IMG/VR virus record: IMGVR_UViG_3300032163_000028
Span: 1 to 46,482 of that record
DNA: 46,482 nucleotides
Source: a virus
Direction: 5' to 3' (one strand)
Shown here: piece after piece, positions 1 to 6,082 of the stretch
Numbering within the stretch: the stretch's first letter is position 1
Layout: each line of letters starts with the position of its first letter
Made by a program: the position numbers and the translations under genes
Notes under the pieces: generated by a model
The model's database searches: none
Told to the model about the DNA's origin: nothing
Seen by the model: only the letters and a program-made list of their open reading frames with translations

Positions 1-113
1 AGTGGTGGCTTTCGGAAGATAGTGCAGCAAACACACCACCATTTAAGCATACAAACCCTAGACATATCAACCACCGTGTTCGCTACGTAGGAAACAGATA
101 CGCTGGACTATAG
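1..113 (+). CDS. 3' end of class II glutamine amidotransferase-like gene (partial)
   Basis: This is the last part of the gene that starts at 45477 near the right end; base 1 falls inside a codon and the TAG stop is at 111-113. The encoded C-terminal tail is identical in both copies and ends in residues NRYAGL. It lies downstream of the C-terminal zinc ribbon of the full protein and carries no recognisable motif itself. The complete gene is described at 45477-46418. Confidence 0.85.
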   Translation, partial: WWLSEDSAANTPPFKHTNPRHINHRVRYVGNRYAGL

Positions 114-126
114 CTAAAGGAGGTGT
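1..126. repeat. Left copy of terminal direct repeat (genome closure)
   Basis: Bases 1-126 are identical to 46306-46431. From base 127 on the two copies diverge (a to t at 127, then several substitutions up to 177). The repeat covers the 3' end of the amidotransferase-like gene and the ribosome binding site of the next gene, so it joins the two ends of the contig into a circle of about 46,305 bases. An exact overlap near 126-127 bases is what a de Bruijn assembler with a large k-mer leaves on a circular contig; true short terminal repeats are the alternative. Confidence 0.85.
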
Positions 127-129
127 AAC

Positions 130-564
130 ATGGATGCAATCACAATGACTAAGGCAGAGTTGAAGGCAATACCGTTTGTACCTATACCAACAATTAGAGG
201 TAGTACCATTGAGGGAGTAATTATTGTCCCTTCAAGAAGGGTATGCCGTGATGCTGGGTATCGTGAGATGGATTATGTTTTGTATACTTCAAGTGGAGAC
301 GGGCTACCAAGTGTTTCATCTCTATGTAAAGTGCGAGGTAATGCTTTAATAAACATACGTGGTGGGGCTGGTGACGGATACCTCGTTGATACTCTAAGTA
401 GTGGTTGTATACGAATATTCTCCAATACTGGTTTCGTAGTGACACAGACTTACCCTAACTTGGAATTAGAAGCACTAGGGAGAAGAAACAGTCAGCAATC
501 TCGTACTTTGACAGCTCTCTCCCCATTGTGGCAGACGAGTACAGCAGAGGTTCATGAGGTATGA
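130..564 (+). CDS. Hypothetical early protein, 144 aa
   Basis: The start is fixed by a strong ribosome binding site (aaaggaggtg) eight bases upstream. The protein is soluble, with many Gly, Ser and beta-branched residues in the first 110 residues, suggesting a small beta-rich domain (for example IRGSTIEGVIIVPSRRVC near residues 23-40), followed by a polar tail. I do not recognise the family. It directly follows the amidotransferase gene after circularisation and overlaps the next gene by four bases (ATGA), so it is part of the same early operon. The right end of the window carries the first 48 bases of a slightly different version (AELNAVPL instead of AELKAIPF), which means strain variation or a second paralogous copy. 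Confidence 0.75.
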   Translation: MDAITMTKAELKAIPFVPIPTIRGSTIEGVIIVPSRRVCRDAGYREMDYVLYTSSGDGLPSVSSLCKVRGNALINIRGGAGDGYLVDTLSSGCIRIFSNTGFVVTQTYPNLELEALGRRNSQQSRTLTALSPLWQTSTAEVHEV

Positions 565-803
565 GTGCGATACCATCGTGTAAGTGTTGTAAGTTACCGT
601 TGCCACTATGTAATAACCGATATGGTGCAGAGTATGGCATAACTTCAAGCAACAAAGTTCATGTACGTTACAAAGTAGCAGCAGGTAAAGTTCACATGAG
701 CAGTCCAAATGAGGGATTGGCTGCCCAGTCCACTTGGTCAGCTATGTCCGTGAGAGGCTGGTACTCAGAAGCATGGTCAGACTCTGACTCAATAGATACT
801 TAG
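561..803 (+). CDS. Small Cys-rich hypothetical protein, 80 aa
   Basis: The start codon overlaps the preceding stop (ATGA), which indicates translational coupling. The N-terminus has a cysteine cluster, CKCCKLPLPLC (residues 8-18), that could bind zinc. The rest is polar, with two tryptophans and an acidic C-terminus (DSDSID). No family recognised. It sits in a run of small zinc-finger-like early proteins, which are typical host-takeover or nucleic-acid-binding candidates in phages, but no function can be assigned. Confidence 0.6.
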   Translation: MSAIPSCKCCKLPLPLCNNRYGAEYGITSSNKVHVRYKVAAGKVHMSSPNEGLAAQSTWSAMSVRGWYSEAWSDSDSIDT

Positions 804-830
804 CTTAAAGTAGAAAGGTAGATGTAAGAT

Positions 831-1148
831 ATGATACCATGTAGAAATTGTGGTATAAGCATCGGAGAAGAGTATTACGAGACAAGGGTTAAGGATGGAC
901 TCTGTGCCTCCCATAAATCATCATGTGCGACTGTCTTAAAGGAACGTGGTTTCCTCCTAGACAGTGTTACAGGGGTACTTGATGTTTTCCGAGTTGAGTT
1001 TATTGATGGAACAATTATGGGCAGCATTCCAGAGGAAGTTTTCATCTACGCTTTAGATGGGTGTAGTAACTGGCGAGACTTGAAGCGTAGTCTCATGCGA
1101 TTTAAGCAAATAAAGAAGCTGGTTGCTTGTAAGAAAAGGAGGTATTGA
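831..1148 (+). CDS. Small zinc-finger-like protein, 105 aa
   Basis: The protein begins with CRNCGISIGEEYYETR and has further Cys/His residues (C25, H28, C32) within the first 32 residues, the spacing of a small treble-clef or zinc-ribbon finger. The C-terminal third is basic (a run of Lys/Arg ending KKRRY), compatible with nucleic acid binding. The start has a moderate Shine-Dalgarno sequence (aaaggtag). It is followed by a non-coding gap with a palindromic element. No specific family recognised. Confidence 0.65.
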   Translation: MIPCRNCGISIGEEYYETRVKDGLCASHKSSCATVLKERGFLLDSVTGVLDVFRVEFIDGTIMGSIPEEVFIYALDGCSNWRDLKRSLMRFKQIKKLVACKKRRY

Positions 1149-1149
1149 T

Positions 1150-1214
1150 AGCACTTTCATCTATTAGTTATAGTATATATCTATATGATATAACTAATAA
1201 TCGCAAGTGAAGCT
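1150..1214. repeat. Palindromic intergenic element, copy 1 of 3
   Basis: The element begins gcactttcat, contains an AT-rich inverted repeat (ttagttata ... tataactaa) and ends tcgcaagtgaagct. The same layout recurs at 11444-11507 and 41755-41819. The outer flanks are themselves complementary (CACTT / AAGTG, and in copy 2 AGCTTCACTT / AAGTGA). It lies directly upstream of the ribosome binding site of the gene at 1230. As RNA or single-stranded DNA it would fold into one long hairpin. Function unknown; candidates are a MITE-like element, a regulatory hairpin or a protein-binding site. Confidence 0.75.
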
Positions 1215-1229
1215 AAAAGGAGGTGTACC

Positions 1230-1394
1230 ATGACTAAGAATGACGTCAAGTTTATCGCTGACGTGATAGCGTCTCTACCTGCTGCATCATGCAGCAAGAC
1301 TCTGGTTATTGTAGCTTTCACTAAAGCATTGATTCACGCCAAGACTAGATTTAACTCAGATAAGTTTATGGCTGCTTGTATGGGATTAAAGTAA
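1230..1394 (+). CDS. Small hypothetical protein, 54 aa
   Basis: A 54-residue reading frame with an excellent ribosome binding site (aaaaggaggtg, 5-6 bases before ATG) and typical codon use for the neighbourhood. The product is predicted to be helical, with a central hydrophobic stretch (TLVIVAFTKALIHAK, residues 24-38) and a C-terminal MAACMGLK. It sits between the palindromic element and the next small gene; the next gene's ribosome binding site overlaps this stop codon (taaggaggtg). Family not recognised. Confidence 0.65.
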   Translation: MTKNDVKFIADVIASLPAASCSKTLVIVAFTKALIHAKTRFNSDKFMAACMGLK

Positions 1395-1408
1395 GGAGGT
1401 GTGTTATA

Positions 1409-1834
1409 ATGAAAGAGAAAAAGGAGGTAACTGGTATGGAATGGATTAACAACTTATCCCTAGAACTTCAGATGATTAAGGATGACGAGCTTATTAACCC
1501 TACTGAAACTAAACAGATGGGGGACAACTCTGCGGGCTTTATGAGTGAGCAATTGAAGAGGCTCTACACGCTGGGGAGAGAGCTTAGCTCTAAGTCTACC
1601 CGATGCCAAGCTGATTATGAAATAGCCTCAACTGATGAGAAACGTCATGAGGCTATGAAGAACGGTCTTAGGTTTGCAGACAAGGCTAATATAATACGTG
1701 AGATACTGTATTATGAGCTTGCTGAAGACTTTGACCTATGGGACAAGCCCTCTGTCGCTATCCGTTCTAACTTCGAGGTAGTCTGGCATGAAGATACTAA
1801 CCCTTTCAGAGCACTATTCGGAGGACTTCAGTAG
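1409..1834 (+). CDS. Hypothetical helical protein, 141 aa
   Basis: Two in-frame starts each have a strong ribosome binding site: ATG at 1409 (after taaggaggtgtg) and ATG at 1436 (after aaaggaggtaa). The first is taken, giving a protein starting MKEKKEVTGMEW. The product is mostly helical and charged, with no transmembrane segment, and ends in a tryptophan/proline-rich region (VVWHEDTNPFRALFGGLQ). No family recognised. The TAG stop overlaps the first LexA-like operator box, so this is the last gene before the helicase promoter. Confidence 0.7.
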   Translation: MKEKKEVTGMEWINNLSLELQMIKDDELINPTETKQMGDNSAGFMSEQLKRLYTLGRELSSKSTRCQADYEIASTDEKRHEAMKNGLRFADKANIIREILYYELAEDFDLWDKPSVAIRSNFEVVWHEDTNPFRALFGGLQ

Positions 1835-1880
1835 AACAAATGTACTAATACTCCAAGCTAATTACTAGCACAAATGTTCG
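1833..1880. promoter_or_regulatory. Two LexA-like operator boxes upstream of the helicase promoter
   Basis: Two 14-base imperfect palindromes of the form NGNACA-N2-TGTNCN are seen: AGAACAAATGTACT (1833-1846) and AGCACAAATGTTCG (1867-1880). They match the Gram-positive SOS box type (GAAC-N4-GTTC) with one mismatch each. The second ends 12 bases upstream of the -35 hexamer of the promoter at 1893. Nearly identical boxes occur at 43495-43588 upstream of the other early promoter. The binding protein could be host LexA or a phage repressor; none of the CI type was seen here. Confidence 0.6.
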
Positions 1881-1892
1881 TCATAGACTTCC

Positions 1893-1921
1893 TTGACAAG
1901 CAGTAATGGGTATGTTATACT
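1893..1921 (+). promoter_or_regulatory. Sigma70-type promoter for the helicase operon
   Basis: The -35 TTGACA is at 1893-1898 and the -10 TATACT at 1916-1921, with a 17-base spacer and a TGT extended -10. The predicted transcription start is about 1928, exactly at the GTG start codon of the helicase gene, so the mRNA would be leaderless. An ATGTTCGTCA element is shared, at the same distance upstream, with the promoter at 43631. Confidence 0.8.
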
Positions 1922-1927
1922 GGCATT

Positions 1928-3670
1928 GTGAGACTATGGGCTGAGAACCTCGGTGATGCCCTAGATAAACCCCCTGCACCTATGAGTACAATCATATCTG
2001 GTGGTGTCCTGCCAGATGATTGTAAGGGGGTACTGTACGGCATCTTTAAGGCTGGCAAATGCTTATCTCCAGACACTCTTATAGCTATAAGAGGTAAGGG
2101 TATCTTGAAATTAAAGGATGCCAAGGTGGGGGACTACTGCGTAAATAAGGGAGGCAGGAGAGTAATGTCCCTAGTAACATCTTATGTGCCTGAAGCTCTA
2201 AAGATTAGATTATACAATGGATTGGAAATCATTTGTTCCCCAGGACACAGATTTGAGATGACTAACATTAAGGGTAGTAAAATTCATTGGTCTCAGGCTA
2301 AGAATATTATTCCCAATCGTCATCAGTTAAGAGTGATGACAGGAACTAATTGTTTTGGGGATACTCATATTCCCAATGCTTACTGGCTGGGTCTATTATT
2401 GGGTGATGGCAGTCTTGCAAATGAGAAACTTGTCAGTTTCACTAATAAGGATGAAGAATTAGTTACTGCTTTTACTGCTCCCTTAGCATCCTATACAGTA
2501 AATGATAAGAATGGATGCACTCAGATTAGGTGTTATCAAATGCGGGGCGAGTTAGACAGGATATACGGAATACCAGCTATAAGGATAACTTCAGGGGATA
2601 AGGCTGTTCCTGATTGTATATTACAAGCTACAAAGGATTCACAGATTGCATTCCTTCAAGGTCTATTTGATACTGACGGCTCTTGTAGCCCTACGAAGTA
2701 CGGTACTGTAGAGTTCTCATCTAAAAGTGAGAATTTAATACATCAGGTACAGATAATGCTTATCAACCTTGGAGTACCTTGTCGCTTAACTCAAAAGATT
2801 GTAAAGGGAAACGTTTATTATAGATTATCTGTCTCTCCCATGTTTCATTCAGTCGTTGGATTTAGGTTAGGAAGGAAGAGATACACGAGACATTCGGATA
2901 GACCAATGAGACAAAGACGCAGATGGGGTGACTGGTCTAAGGTGGTAGAGATAACCCCGACAGAAGGTGGGGAGTTTATTGATTTACAAACTAATGGGGG
3001 GACACTAACAGCTAATAGTATATCTACTCACAATAGCACACTACTACGCTATATAGGGTTATGCTGTGCTGGGGGTATTCCTCTATTCGGTGACTCAGAG
3101 TTCAACACACGTGAAGTACGTGTCCTTAGTATTCAACTTGAGATACCAGAGAAGGGGTATATGACGAAGCTACGAGAGAGTAGTTTGTCTCAGGTTGAAG
3201 AGATTAAAGAGAACTACTTTTTCTGCTCATCGTTCTGGCTAAAGCTAGACACTGCTGAGGGCTTAGGCAGGTTTGAGGAGGAGATTAACATCATCAAGCC
3301 AGAGCTAGTTATCGTTGACCCTCTATACAAGTGCTTATCTGGTAGTGAGAATAGCGGTCAAGACCTCACAATTCTATTTGATATAATTGATAGGCTCATT
3401 GAGAAACATCACTTTGCATTTCTATTCTCATCACAAGCTAGGAAGTCCGTCATACTGTCTAAGGTAGGTAAGGTAGACTTTGGTGATGAAGAGATAAGAG
3501 GTCATACCGCAATCCCAGGCTGGGTTGATAGTATCATAGGACTGAGACACGCTGGGGAGTCTCCCACAGAGAGGGTTCTATCATTCACTTTAAGACATGG
3601 TGATAAGGAAGCCTTCAGCAAAGTCATCGTGTTTGATAAAGAGAATGGGTTATATAGACTAATAGCATAA
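1928..3670 (+). CDS. RepA-like AAA/RecA-fold replicative helicase with an intein in Walker A
   Basis: The precursor has 580 residues; removal of a 325-residue intein (residues 45-369) leaves a 255-residue ATPase. The spliced P-loop reads GIFKAGK|STLL, with Lys44 and Ser370 joined. Walker B is PELVIVDPLY, and a sensor-like block (GDEEIRGHTAIPGWVDSI) follows, as in RepA/AAA_25 hexameric helicases and related DnaB-like proteins. The likely role is unwinding DNA at the phage replication fork. No Shine-Dalgarno sequence is seen: the GTG start at 1928 coincides with the predicted transcription start. An internal ATG at 1982 is possible and would keep the full ATPase core. It is the first gene after the promoter at 1893 and is followed, overlapping TAATG, by an HTH gene. 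Helicase assignment is firm at superfamily level; the exact subfamily is inference. Confidence 0.88.
   Translation: MRLWAENLGDALDKPPAPMSTIISGGVLPDDCKGVLYGIFKAGKCLSPDTLIAIRGKGILKLKDAKVGDYCVNKGGRRVMSLVTSYVPEALKIRLYNGLEIICSPGHRFEMTNIKGSKIHWSQAKNIIPNRHQLRVMTGTNCFGDTHIPNAYWLGLLLGDGSLANEKLVSFTNKDEELVTAFTAPLASYTVNDKNGCTQIRCYQMRGELDRIYGIPAIRITSGDKAVPDCILQATKDSQIAFLQGLFDTDGSCSPTKYGTVEFSSKSENLIHQVQIMLINLGVPCRLTQKIVKGNVYYRLSVSPMFHSVVGFRLGRKRYTRHSDRPMRQRRRWGDWSKVVEITPTEGGEFIDLQTNGGTLTANSISTHNSTLLRYIGLCCAGGIPLFGDSEFNTREVRVLSIQLEIPEKGYMTKLRESSLSQVEEIKENYFFCSSFWLKLDTAEGLGRFEEEINIIKPELVIVDPLYKCLSGSENSGQDLTILFDIIDRLIEKHHFAFLFSSQARKSVILSKVGKVDFGDEEIRGHTAIPGWVDSIIGLRHAGESPTERVLSFTLRHGDKEAFSKVIVFDKENGLYRLIA
2060..3034 (+). 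mobile_element. Intein with LAGLIDADG homing endonuclease
   Basis: The intein starts at Cys45 (block A CLSPDTLIA), has a block B histidine in CSPGHRF (His107), two LAGLIDADG motifs (WLGLLLGDG at 153-161 and LQGLFDTDG at 243-251, acidic residues D160 and D250), and ends THN|S at residues 367-370, with Asn369 as the last intein residue and Ser370 as the +1 nucleophile. All the residues needed for protein splicing and for nuclease activity are visible, so it looks intact. Insertion exactly between the Lys and Ser of the P-loop is a classic conserved homing site: the ATPase is inactive until splicing. Confidence 0.93.
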
Positions 3671-3690
3671 TGAACGGAAAGGAGGTGATT

Positions 3691-3930
3691 ATGTTCATAC
3701 ATGATGTAGCAGACGAATGGGGAATCTCGTATCGTTCCGTCTATCGGATGGTGAAGGATGGTACACTTCCCGCATCTATGAGGTCTAGGGACAGACCCAT
3801 AACCGTCACAGAGGAGCTGTTAGATGTGGACGATTCTCTAGTGCTAGATGTTAAGACTAGGATATTGGGGAAGTCTACACCAGCAAGAATCAAGCGTATC
3901 ATTAAAGAATTAAAAGGAGGTAGGTTATAA
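3691..3930 (+). CDS. Excisionase/MerR-like helix-turn-helix protein, 79 aa
   Basis: The ATG at 3691 is chosen because aaaggaggtg precedes it by five bases; an upstream in-frame ATG at 3670 overlaps the helicase stop and lacks such a site. The N-terminal half (HDVADEWGISYRSVYRMVKD) is a helix-turn-helix of the excisionase/MerR type, followed by a short wing-like segment (SRDRPITVTEE). The C-terminus is basic (RIKRIIKELKGGR). The protein likely binds DNA, perhaps as a transcription regulator or replication accessory factor. True excisionases work with an integrase, which is absent here, so excision is unlikely. Confidence 0.7.
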   Translation: MFIHDVADEWGISYRSVYRMVKDGTLPASMRSRDRPITVTEELLDVDDSLVLDVKTRILGKSTPARIKRIIKELKGGRL

Positions 3931-4592
3931 TGGAATTACCAGACATTAAATCAAAGCGTATCAAGGGTGGTGGTTTGTATACCACTCCACTAAAGAAGTT
4001 CAAGGGAACATTGGAGAAGTATGAGGTCATCAAGAGGGCAGGACAGTATGCCAAAGAAGGTGATGTAGATGTGGTGCTTGACTTTATAGACCTGCAAGTC
4101 ATTGAGACAGACACACCATTCCCCTATAACGTAGCTAGGTTTGCACTCAAGTTCTCCAACGCTGAAGGTAGCTCATGGACTCTGTTAGAGGACAGTATTG
4201 CTACTGCTCTTGGCACATCTGTTGAGGATGTAAGGATACAGGATATAGTGGGCAAGCAGTCTACATGGGAACGTGAAGACAACCATGTGTACTCCATGAA
4301 GAAAGTAAGAGATGCCACTACTGGTCTGACGGTTGAACAACCGATGGCTGGTACGGTGTGGCGTGTAGTTGACGTGGTTGGTGGCTCAGGTGGGACAGCT
4401 TCTGCGTTAGACCAAGCTCTTACTCTATTAGAGGGTAAGAAGAGGACTGACTTCATCGGTGTAGCTGCTGGGGATGCTGCCATACGCAAGGATGCTGCTC
4501 TCTTGAAAGAGATTATGAGCAAGAAGTTCTTTGAGAATCCCATCGTTACCGCTATGTACACCGAGGTCGCTGGTGTGTTCACCAAGATATAA
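3930..4592 (+). CDS. Hypothetical protein, possible ssDNA-binding (OB-fold) candidate, 220 aa
   Basis: The gene overlaps the preceding stop codon and has a strong ribosome binding site (aaaggaggtag). Residues about 25-150 are rich in beta strands (KYEVIKRAG, VDVVLDFIDLQVIETD, YNVARFALKFSNAEGSSW, TVWRVVDVVGG), and a small helical domain follows (ALTLLEGKKRTDFIGVAAGD to the end). The layout of a beta domain plus C-terminal helical module, and its place between a helicase and the recombination genes, would suit a phage ssDNA-binding protein, but the usual acidic tail is missing. This is inference from context; the family is not recognised. Confidence 0.7.
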   Translation: MELPDIKSKRIKGGGLYTTPLKKFKGTLEKYEVIKRAGQYAKEGDVDVVLDFIDLQVIETDTPFPYNVARFALKFSNAEGSSWTLLEDSIATALGTSVEDVRIQDIVGKQSTWEREDNHVYSMKKVRDATTGLTVEQPMAGTVWRVVDVVGGSGGTASALDQALTLLEGKKRTDFIGVAAGDAAIRKDAALLKEIMSKKFFENPIVTAMYTEVAGVFTKI

Positions 4593-4603
4593 AGGAGGTG
4601 AGT

Positions 4604-4729
4604 ATGTCTAAGAGGAAGAAGTTAAGTATAGGTGATAGGTTTGACATTCTATTCTCAGGTACGTTACCTAAGAAGTCCAAGCCTAAGCCCAAGAGGAAGC
4701 CCAAGAGGGCTAAGCGTAAAGCTCATTAA
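4604..4729 (+). CDS. Very basic small protein, 41 aa
   Basis: A strong ribosome binding site (aaaggaggtgag) precedes the ATG. The 41-residue product starts MSKRKKLSIGDRFDIL and ends in a Lys/Arg/Pro-rich tail (KPKPKRKPKRAKRKAH), so it is likely to bind nucleic acid. It is the last gene before the structured RNA candidate, which begins about 13 bases after its stop. No family recognised. Confidence 0.6.
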   Translation: MSKRKKLSIGDRFDILFSGTLPKKSKPKPKRKPKRAKRKAH

Positions 4730-4741
4730 CAACTGAATAAT

Positions 4742-4990
4742 GCTTGCTCGGTGTCCAGCATATCGGAACGCCCCTTATGGGGTTGGTGAAACTGGTTTGA
4801 TTCACGCCAGCTACCCTGAAAAGGGAGCAACCTGCTTTAATCACTCGAAAGAAGTAGCAGAACGGATTTAGTCCCGTAGTGGCTACCTCTGGCTGGCACA
4901 AAGTCCCTGTTGGTGCAGAACTTATCCTGAAAAGGATGCCAAAGAGATATGCTAAGTGGACTGTTAAAAACCAGCCAGCAGGGACAAAGT
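4742..4990 (+). ncRNA. Candidate structured, pseudoknotted non-coding RNA
   Basis: This 250-base gap has no credible gene but dense base pairing. Three hairpins are capped by GAAA tetraloops: CCCT-GAAA-AGGG at 4814-4825 (extended by GCT/AGC across a bulged A), a CTGCT/AGCAG stem (4832-4860) ending in C-GAAA-G, and ATCCT-GAAA-AGGAT at 4924-4937. A CCCC-TTAT-GGGG hairpin is at 4771-4782. A long-range stem pairs AGCATATC (4757-4764) with GATATGCT (4946-4953), flanked by GTCC/GGAC. A second, GTCCCTGTTGG (4903-4913) with CCAGCAGGGAC (4975-4985), crosses it, forming a pseudoknot. CTGGCTGG (4889-4896) can also pair with CCAGCCAG (4971-4978), competing with that second stem. It ends about 30 bases before the gene at 5021, so it could be a cis-regulator or a free RNA. 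No known family was recognised. Confidence 0.65.
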
Positions 4991-5020
4991 AAAAGAATAG
5001 TTTAAGGAGGAGAAGTAGAG

Positions 5021-5287
5021 ATGAAAGCAATAGTTAAGGAAATACAAGTCGGTGGCGGTCTTTGCTTTAAGAATTTGGAAGATGCCTGTAAATGTTATAC
5101 CGACATGCTGAAACAAGAAGTTGCCAGAACCAAAATGCTGTTCGCCATTGAGCTTCCGTCAGGCGAAGTTAAGCAGATAACTATTCGGGACGAAGATGGT
5201 GAAACGGTAGCCTATGGTGATTTTGAAGGATTACCGAGTTTTCTGGATTACTCAAAGACAGTCTTAATGGAGAATTCTCATGGATAA
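5021..5287 (+). CDS. Hypothetical protein, 88 aa
   Basis: The ATG is preceded by taaggaggagaagtagag, a good ribosome binding site. The product is soluble, with alternating helix and strand segments (GGLCFKNLEDACKCYTDMLKQ, then FAIELPSGEVKQITIRDEDGE). No family recognised. It begins just downstream of the structured RNA candidate and overlaps the next gene by eight bases. Its codons (frequent GCC, CGG, CCG) look different from the AGA/AGG-rich neighbours, suggesting that the pair 5021-5603 was acquired more recently. It could be controlled by the RNA upstream. Confidence 0.65.
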   Translation: MKAIVKEIQVGGGLCFKNLEDACKCYTDMLKQEVARTKMLFAIELPSGEVKQITIRDEDGETVAYGDFEGLPSFLDYSKTVLMENSHG

Positions 5288-5603
5288 AGAAGCGGTAGAG
5301 AAGAAAGAATATATTGAGCATACTGAGCAACTCATATCATTCTGGCAGGGTAAACTTGACCATGATGATGCCAACTTGATTGAGCCGACTGCAAGATTGC
5401 TCATTCAGCATACTATACAACGCTTAAAAAAGGTAAACGATATACTCTCCCTCGGCTATGTCCAGTTAGATAAAGACCAAAGTATGCCAAATGAGAATGA
5501 AACAAATACTTGGTACAAAGATGATTTAGGTGAGGCTGGTAGAATCGGTTACAGATTAGGGCAAAAAGATATGCGCAATGCTGGATTTAAGAAGGTGAGA
5601 TAA
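5280..5603 (+). CDS. Hypothetical helical protein, 107 aa
   Basis: The start lies inside the 3' end of the previous gene (eight-base overlap) with ggaga as ribosome binding site. The protein is charged and mostly helical, with a likely coiled-coil pair in residues 5-60 (KEYIEHTEQLISFWQGK, then ARLLIQHTIQRLKKVND) and a Gly-rich C-terminus (DDLGEAGRIGYRLGQKD). No family recognised. It is translationally coupled to the gene before it and ends in an overlap with the next gene. Confidence 0.6.
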   Translation: MDKEAVEKKEYIEHTEQLISFWQGKLDHDDANLIEPTARLLIQHTIQRLKKVNDILSLGYVQLDKDQSMPNENETNTWYKDDLGEAGRIGYRLGQKDMRNAGFKKVR

Positions 5604-5869
5604 TGAATAAAGACACTACACGTATATACACAGGTGAAGTCCAAGAGTGTGACAGGACAATAGAGTCAGATACAGAGATGTACCTTATACTGCCAAGGGG
5701 GTATGTTAGGGTAGATGATATATTTCGCATGTGTGACTCAGGTAGGAAGTACAGGATTATCATTGAACCTCTTGGTGAAGAAACGCTGGAGGAAGCTCTT
5801 GATGAACTTGAGGATATTGAGCCTAGTTACTCTGACAGACACCTTTTCTGTCGCTCAGTATCCCACTAG
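5603..5869 (+). CDS. Hypothetical acidic protein, 88 aa
   Basis: The start overlaps the preceding stop (TAATG) with aaggtgag as ribosome binding site. The protein is acidic: residues 55-75 hold a Glu/Asp-rich helix (GEETLEEALDELEDIE). The first half looks like a small beta sheet (MYLILPRGYVRVDDIFRM). It has no transmembrane segment or Cys motif. Family not recognised; context is the early replication and recombination operon. Confidence 0.55.
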   Translation: MNKDTTRIYTGEVQECDRTIESDTEMYLILPRGYVRVDDIFRMCDSGRKYRIIIEPLGEETLEEALDELEDIEPSYSDRHLFCRSVSH

Positions 5870-5893
5870 GAGCGTCAACATGAGGAGAGGAGA

Positions 5894-6082
5894 ATGATGT
5901 CTAAAGAGACAGAAACCTTGGTGCGGGTGCTAACTAATAAGGGCATGACAACTTCTGATATAGCTGAAGAGTTATCCTTAGAAGTAGAGATAGTAGAAGA
6001 AATACAAAGGAGGTTACAGCCATATGATTATTTCAAAGGAAAGACCAGACGTAGTAGAGACACTACTGGCAGACATCAATAA
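5894..6082 (+). CDS. Small helix-turn-helix protein, 62 aa
   Basis: Two adjacent ATGs (5894 and 5897) follow aggagagg. The central part (LTNKGMTTSDIAEELSLEVE) reads as a helix-turn-helix of the sigma-70 region 4 or TrfB-like kind: a Gly-turn, then a recognition helix. The last 59 bases overlap the next gene in another frame, and the C-terminus is basic (KTRRSRDTTGRHQ). It is likely a DNA-binding regulator. The overlap is unusually long for this genome, so the true stop region may be subject to strain variation. Confidence 0.5.
   Translation: MMSKETETLVRVLTNKGMTTSDIAEELSLEVEIVEEIQRRLQPYDYFKGKTRRSRDTTGRHQ

Noticed and set aside
3691-3930. True excisionase with integrase module
   Set aside because: No integrase or recombinase gene or attachment site is visible, so the helix-turn-helix protein is annotated only as DNA-binding.
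4124-4585. Long minus-strand frame (153 codons) opposite the 3930 gene
   Set aside because: It is antisense to a gene with good start and operon overlap, without its own ribosome binding site.
4742-4990. Group I intron, tmRNA, RNase P RNA or riboswitch
   Set aside because: The P7/P3 order of group I introns does not fit (the hairpin precedes the second P3-like strand), the conserved cores of the other classes are absent, and no interrupted gene flanks it.
4710-5030. Minus-strand open frame of 106 codons across the structured RNA
   Set aside because: It has no ribosome binding site, opposes the operon direction, and its sequence is explained by RNA-type base pairing.
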